From an uncultured Chloroflexota bacterium (GTDB taxonomy: Bacteria; Chloroflexota; Anaerolineae; Aggregatilineales; Phototrophicaceae): a stretch of DNA of 9,501 nucleotides. Under the pieces are notes generated by a model. It saw only the letters and a program-made list of their open reading frames with translations. It was not told the DNA's origin and made no database searches. This document shows positions 6,157 through 9,501 of this stretch, in pieces (positions within the stretch are counted from its first letter, which is position 1; every line of letters begins with the position of its first letter). The position numbers and the translations under genes are program-made. The stretch is from contig CALBRY010000633.1 of NCBI GenBank assembly GCA_937927665.1, positions 1-9,501 on the forward strand, in the 5' to 3' direction.

Positions 6157-6160
6157 CATA

Positions 6161-6733
6161 TTGAGTCCATCTTTACCCGCAGATGAGGAACGCACCCTCA
6201 TTTTGCAGATACCCAGAAATCCTGAAGCCTTCCGGCGGATGTATCAGCATTACTTCCCGCGTGTATTCGCTTATGTGGCGTATCGTGTTGGCGGAAAACA
6301 GGAAGCGGAAGATGTGACGGCGATCATCTTCATGAAGGTGATCGATTCGATTGCGCGCTTTGAGTTTCGCGGCGATGACGCATTCGCTACATGGCTGTTT
6401 CGCATCGCGCACAACGAAGTACAGCAGTTTTATCGCACGCTGCGCCGCCGTGAAATCATCCCGCTGGATGATCTGCCGGAAATCGAAAGCGCGGAACCAC
6501 TGCCAGATGAGGCATTCGCCCGCAAAGAACGGTTTGCGCGGCTGCGGTACGCGCTGACAAGGCTCTCTCCCCGGCGGCAGGAAATAATCACGCTGAGGTA
6601 TTTGGGGGGACTACGCAATCGTGAGATCGCTGCCGTGCTCGGGCTGGATGAACGCACCATCGCCAGTCATTTAAGCCGAGGGTTGGAAGATTTGAAAAAA
6701 AGTTATCAGCAAGAGGAGATCGCGCATGAATGA
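6161..6733 (+). CDS. ECF-family RNA polymerase sigma factor (sigma70 type)
   Basis: A 190-residue protein when started at TTG 6161, the usual ECF length. Starting at ATG 6113 would give 206 residues with an atypical N-terminus. Region 2 spans about residues 24-93: FRRMYQHYFPRVFAYVAYRV, the -10 melting helix EAEDVTAIIFMKVID, and ATWLFRIAHNEVQQFYR. Region 4 spans about 125-180: RYALTRLSPRRQEIITLRYL, then the helix-turn-helix REIAAVLGLDERTIASHLSR that reads the -35. A short acidic linker (PLDDLPEIESAEPLPDE) joins them. It would direct RNA polymerase to an envelope-response regulon while held by the anti-sigma protein encoded next. The downstream gene starts inside its last codons (ATGAATGA overlap), so the two are translationally coupled. 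Its leader carries an inverted repeat that could serve self-regulation. Confidence 0.93.
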   Translation: MSPSLPADEERTLILQIPRNPEAFRRMYQHYFPRVFAYVAYRVGGKQEAEDVTAIIFMKVIDSIARFEFRGDDAFATWLFRIAHNEVQQFYRTLRRREIIPLDDLPEIESAEPLPDEAFARKERFARLRYALTRLSPRRQEIITLRYLGGLRNREIAAVLGLDERTIASHLSRGLEDLKKSYQQEEIAHE

Positions 6734-7634
6734 AGGACATTTTCGCGATAACGAAGCCGTGACCGCATTAACCCACACAGTGCCGAAAGCGGATCAGGCT
6801 TTCCAAAAGACACTTGAGCAAACCCTGACGACGCGCCTGTATGCGCGTGAGGTTTACGAGGAAATGCCGCCCCGACCGCTGACCCATCACGCGCGTGTGT
6901 TGCGTTCTCGCTCAACTGCCCCGCTCGCGGGGGCGGCGGCGCTGGCGACAGTCATGATCGCGGTGCTTGGCATTGTTTTTGTCCGGCTGAATGCCGCACC
7001 TTCTGAGGTTTTGACCGAAACGCCAACCGCTGCACAAGTCGAGCAGACTGTGCCGGAAGATTACACGATGATCGGGCTGCCCTTGCAGCCAGATACGCTG
7101 CAAGGACTCGTGATCGGTGATCGAATTGATGTGCTGGCGGAAACCGATGATCAGCTTCGTGTGATCACGGCGAATGTGTTACTGGCGGAGATCACCCCTG
7201 AGTTTGTCATGATTGCTGCGCCGCCGTGGCAGGTCACGATTTTGGTGTGGCTGTATCGAAGCGGCGAATCGTATGCGCTGCGGATGCACACCGGCGATGT
7301 TCCTGAAGCGGCGGATATGACCTTGGTCGATTACACGTTTATTGCACCGGAGGCGCTCCCCGAAAACTATGTATTTGACCTGCTTGTGAATATTCCAGCA
7401 CCACAGGGGTACATCCTGACTCACCTGCCGGTTTCGATTGATCATGTGCCGGTCACATTTAACGGCGATACGCTCCGCTTCTGGTTCAAAGAGATCGAAG
7501 TCCTGCGCATCACGCGCGGAACCGCTGTAACAATTCGACTTCCGCACGGTGACGCCGCCAACCTCGATTACTTGATCGACCAAGGTATGGAACTCACGTT
7601 TATACCAGATACGGATGCTCCCCGGCAGCCGTGA
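6726..7634 (+). CDS. Putative anti-sigma factor, single-pass membrane protein with CpaB/RcpC-like outside domain
   Basis: A 302-residue protein whose ATG lies inside the end of the sigma gene, with GGAG seven bases upstream. The cytosolic part (1-65) contains VPKADQAFQKTLEQTLTTRL (19-38), a pattern seen in zinc-less anti-sigma factors. There is no HxxxCxxC zinc motif. One membrane helix spans about 66-88. Outside, residues 113-190 (MIGLPLQPDTLQGLVIGDRI, then DVLAE, TANVLLAEITPE and WQVTILVWLYRSGES) resemble the SAF plus CpaB/RcpC fold of Flp pilus assembly proteins. In those, a proline-glycine-aspartate-like turn precedes an IDVL strand. A further beta-rich segment (200-296) is unrecognised. 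Gene order and topology support sequestration of the sigma factor at the membrane. The CpaB resemblance is by eye and needs a profile search. It ends three bases from the convergent kinase gene. Confidence 0.7.
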   Translation: MNEGHFRDNEAVTALTHTVPKADQAFQKTLEQTLTTRLYAREVYEEMPPRPLTHHARVLRSRSTAPLAGAAALATVMIAVLGIVFVRLNAAPSEVLTETPTAAQVEQTVPEDYTMIGLPLQPDTLQGLVIGDRIDVLAETDDQLRVITANVLLAEITPEFVMIAAPPWQVTILVWLYRSGESYALRMHTGDVPEAADMTLVDYTFIAPEALPENYVFDLLVNIPAPQGYILTHLPVSIDHVPVTFNGDTLRFWFKEIEVLRITRGTAVTIRLPHGDAANLDYLIDQGMELTFIPDTDAPRQP

Positions 7635-7637
7635 GAA

Positions 7638-8996
7638 TCAGACAGTGACGGGGAGGGTGATGATCATGGATGTGCCTTTGCCGACTTCGCTTTCTGCGCC
7701 GATCGTGCCGCCGTGCGCTTCGACAATCGACTTGGCGATGGCTAACCCCAGTCCACTTTCGCCGCTTTCGGAATGGCGCGATGGATCGGCGCGGTAAAAG
7801 CGCTCAAAAATGCGGGTGAGATCGTCTTGTGCGATTCCTGATCCGGTATCGCGCACCCGAAGTTCGACCGCTTTGCCTTTCGGGTGCGCGGTGACGGTGA
7901 TCGATCCGCCGGATGGGGTGTGCCGCAGTGAGTTTGTGACGAGATTTCCGAGTACCTGCACCATGCGCTCGCTGTCGATCAGAATTTCCGGCAGATCGGG
8001 GCTGGATTCGACGGTGAGTGTGATGCCTGATGCCGCCGCCGAATCGCGGAACGAGGCGGAAACACGGTCAAGGAGTTCATGCGGCGCAATCAGCGCACGC
8101 GTCAGCTTGAGTTCGCCCGCATCGGCGAGCGAGAGCATCCGCAAATCCTCGACAAGGCGCTGAAGGAGATTTACTTCTTCGCTCATCACGCGGAATCGCT
8201 CCGGCGTTGGCTTAAATGTGCCATCGCTGAGCGCCTCCAAGTATCCGGCGATTACGGTTAAGGGTGTGCGGAGATCGTGAGCAATATCGGCGGTCATCTG
8301 TTTACGCAGTTGATTCGCACGATGAAGATTGGCGCTCATCTCGTTGAAGGTCTGCGCGAGACTGCCGAGTTCGTCACGGCTGCGAATTTTCACCTGCTGA
8401 TCGAGATCACCCGCGTGCATGGCGTTGATCGCCCGCGTGAGATCGGAGAGGGGATTCAAGAATTGGCGAGAGAGAATAAGCCCGACGACGAGCGCGGTTG
8501 CGCTTGCTCCTAATGCGCCGATCACGAGCGCACGGTTGGCGCTATCCACATACTGCTGCTCACGCGGATCGAGTTCTGGCGGCGGTTCTGCTAAGAGTGC
8601 TGTGCCGATGAACTCGCCATCGAGAAAAATCGGCGTCCCTTCGGTCAGGGTATCGAGCGAGAGTGTCTCGCCTGTGTGGAACGGTCCGCCGCCGATAATC
8701 ACCTCACCGTTGATACCTGCAAGCGCGAACATTTGCGGTGAGCGATAACCGAAAGGCTGCTCCCAACCGCCGGAGTCGTCATCATGCATCCAATCATCGA
8801 CACCCGACCATGATCCATTTACCAGATAGTATGTGAGCACATTTTCGACAAAGAGTGTGCGCGCCTGTTCGCTCCGCAGTCGATCATACTCGGATCGGGT
8901 GGTGCGAAACGCGAACACACCCGCGAGGATCACGCCAATGAGACTCGTCAGCAGGAGCGTGGCTGTCCATTTGACCGCGAGAGAACGAAGCATCAT
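7638..8996 (-). CDS. Two-component sensor histidine kinase (BaeS-like, HAMP-HisKA-HATPase)
   Basis: A 452-residue membrane kinase that would phosphorylate the response regulator encoded just upstream. Order: membrane helix 1 (about 10-30); an extracytoplasmic sensor (31-153) with a Trp/Asp-rich loop (WSGVDDWMHDDDSGGW, 63-78) and a PAS/Cache-like strand pair (MFALAGINGEVIIGGG); helix 2 (about 154-176); HAMP (177-228, with P182 and DEL at 208-210). The dimerisation and phosphotransfer domain has DIAHDLRTPL with the phospho-acceptor H240. The ATPase has the N box NLVTNSLRHT (N351, N355), G1 box DTGSGI (D383), F box FERFYR and G2 box GLGLAI (416-420). All catalytic motifs are intact. Two ATGs are adjacent (8996 and 8993); the second is better spaced from AGGGG. 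It starts six bases after the regulator stop, so the pair forms one operon. The signal is unknown. Confidence 0.95.
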   Translation of the reverse strand: MMLRSLAVKWTATLLLTSLIGVILAGVFAFRTTRSEYDRLRSEQARTLFVENVLTYYLVNGSWSGVDDWMHDDDSGGWEQPFGYRSPQMFALAGINGEVIIGGGPFHTGETLSLDTLTEGTPIFLDGEFIGTALLAEPPPELDPREQQYVDSANRALVIGALGASATALVVGLILSRQFLNPLSDLTRAINAMHAGDLDQQVKIRSRDELGSLAQTFNEMSANLHRANQLRKQMTADIAHDLRTPLTVIAGYLEALSDGTFKPTPERFRVMSEEVNLLQRLVEDLRMLSLADAGELKLTRALIAPHELLDRVSASFRDSAAASGITLTVESSPDLPEILIDSERMVQVLGNLVTNSLRHTPSGGSITVTAHPKGKAVELRVRDTGSGIAQDDLTRIFERFYRADPSRHSESGESGLGLAIAKSIVEAHGGTIGAESEVGKGTSMIITLPVTV

Positions 8997-9002
8997 CTGC
9001 CC

Positions 9003-9501
9003 CTAATCCCCTTCACTGGCAAAACGATAGCCGACACCGAACACCGTCAGGATGTACTGCGGATTTGCCGGATCAGGCTCCAGCTTGACGCGCAAATTAC
9101 GCACATGCACATCAACTGTGCGCTCGACATTCTCAAAAAGATCCCCTTTTAGTCTTTCGAGCAGTTGGGCGCGGGTGAATACCTGCCCCGGCGCGTTCAT
9201 CAATACGGCGAGCATTTCAAATTCGGAGGGGGTTAGCTCAATTTTGCGATCGCCAATGCGGACGAGATGCGTTCCACGATCAAGGACAATATCGCCCACG
9301 CGCAGCACATCCGGCGCGGAAACTGGCTCGCCTGTCCGCCGCAAAACGGCGCGAATCCGCGCGACCAATTCCGCCATGCCGAACGGTTTCGTTACGTAAT
9401 CGTCCGCGCCAAGTTCCAGCCCGACAACTTTATCGGTTTCCTCAACGCGGGCGGTCAGCATGATGACGGGCGTTTGACGCTCACGGCGGAAATGCCGCAT
9501 A
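9003..9501 (-). CDS. OmpR/PhoB-family response regulator, N-terminus outside window
   Basis: A partial gene: 165 residues are visible and the phospho-acceptor aspartate region lies beyond the right edge. The methionine at 9498-9500 is internal, not the start. The end of the receiver domain is clear: VIMLTA with the conserved Thr16 of the visible part, LGADDYVTKPF with Lys38, and AELVARIRAVLRR. After a short linker, the winged-helix DNA-binding domain (about 64-162) shows IELTPSEFEMLAVLMNAPGQ, RAQLLERL, the recognition helix RTVDVHVRNLRVKLE and the wing VFGVGYRF. It would bind direct repeats near promoters as a dimer after phosphorylation by the adjacent kinase. Its targets cannot be read here, although the CTGAACA repeat upstream of the YceI-like gene has the right form. 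Confidence 0.95.
   Translation of the reverse strand, partial: MRHFRRERQTPVIMLTARVEETDKVVGLELGADDYVTKPFGMAELVARIRAVLRRTGEPVSAPDVLRVGDIVLDRGTHLVRIGDRKIELTPSEFEMLAVLMNAPGQVFTRAQLLERLKGDLFENVERTVDVHVRNLRVKLEPDPANPQYILTVFGVGYRFASEGD

Noticed and set aside
6113..6160. N-terminal extension of the sigma factor from ATG 6113
   Set aside because: There is no Shine-Dalgarno before it, it overlaps the inverted repeat and -10-like region, and the extra 16 residues look non-homologous. The TTG at 6161 is preferred, though not proven.
1..9501. CRISPR arrays, tRNA or rRNA genes, insertion sequences, toxin-antitoxin or phage-defence modules
   Set aside because: No spaced direct repeats, cloverleaf structures, transposase motifs or defence domains were seen on either strand. 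The NYN protein stands alone without a partner gene.

Overview
The window reads as a bacterial chromosomal segment, most likely from the phylum Chloroflexota (Anaerolineae-like). This is an inference from the style of the ECF sigma factor, the zinc-less anti-sigma factor, the carbohydrate ABC operon without its own ATPase, and the moderately high GC content. No rRNA, tRNA, CRISPR array, transposase or phage gene is visible, so no taxonomic marker confirms it. Two genes are cut by the window edges: an unknown protein at the left and a response regulator at the right.

Left part (1-1406): the 3' end of an unrecognised gene (+) runs convergently into a NYN-domain (PIN-like) putative RNase with a C-terminal LOTUS/OST-HTH-like domain (-). 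Its upstream region has a perfect TATAAT and a nearby rho-independent terminator that closes the next operon. Middle left (1407-4898): a CUT1-type sugar ABC transport operon on the minus strand, in the order solute-binding protein, MalF-like permease, MalG-like permease. A hairpin and then a terminator-like stem with a 7-T tail sit between the binding-protein gene and the permease genes. This suggests strong expression of the binding protein with partial read-through to the permeases. The same gap holds an odd A-rich heptad repeat arranged as an imperfect inverted repeat. No ATPase gene is present.

Middle right (4784-6160): a divergent intergenic region with a good minus-strand promoter and a two-copy CTGAACA direct repeat at 11-bp period facing a membrane-anchored YceI-like protein. 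Next come a small, apparently frameshifted open reading frame and a strong terminator.

Right part (6086-9501): an ECF sigma factor gene (+) overlaps by 8 bases a gene for a single-pass membrane protein. That protein looks like a zinc-less anti-sigma factor whose outside domain resembles the CpaB/RcpC pilus-assembly fold. It ends 3 bases from a convergent two-component system: an OmpR/PhoB-type response regulator followed by a BaeS-like sensor kinase, both on the minus strand. The right half is therefore mostly envelope sensing and signal transduction, and the left half is sugar uptake plus a likely RNA-processing factor. The most unusual items are the sigma/anti-sigma pair with the CpaB-like domain, the heptad inverted repeat inside the ABC operon, and the frameshifted small ORF.
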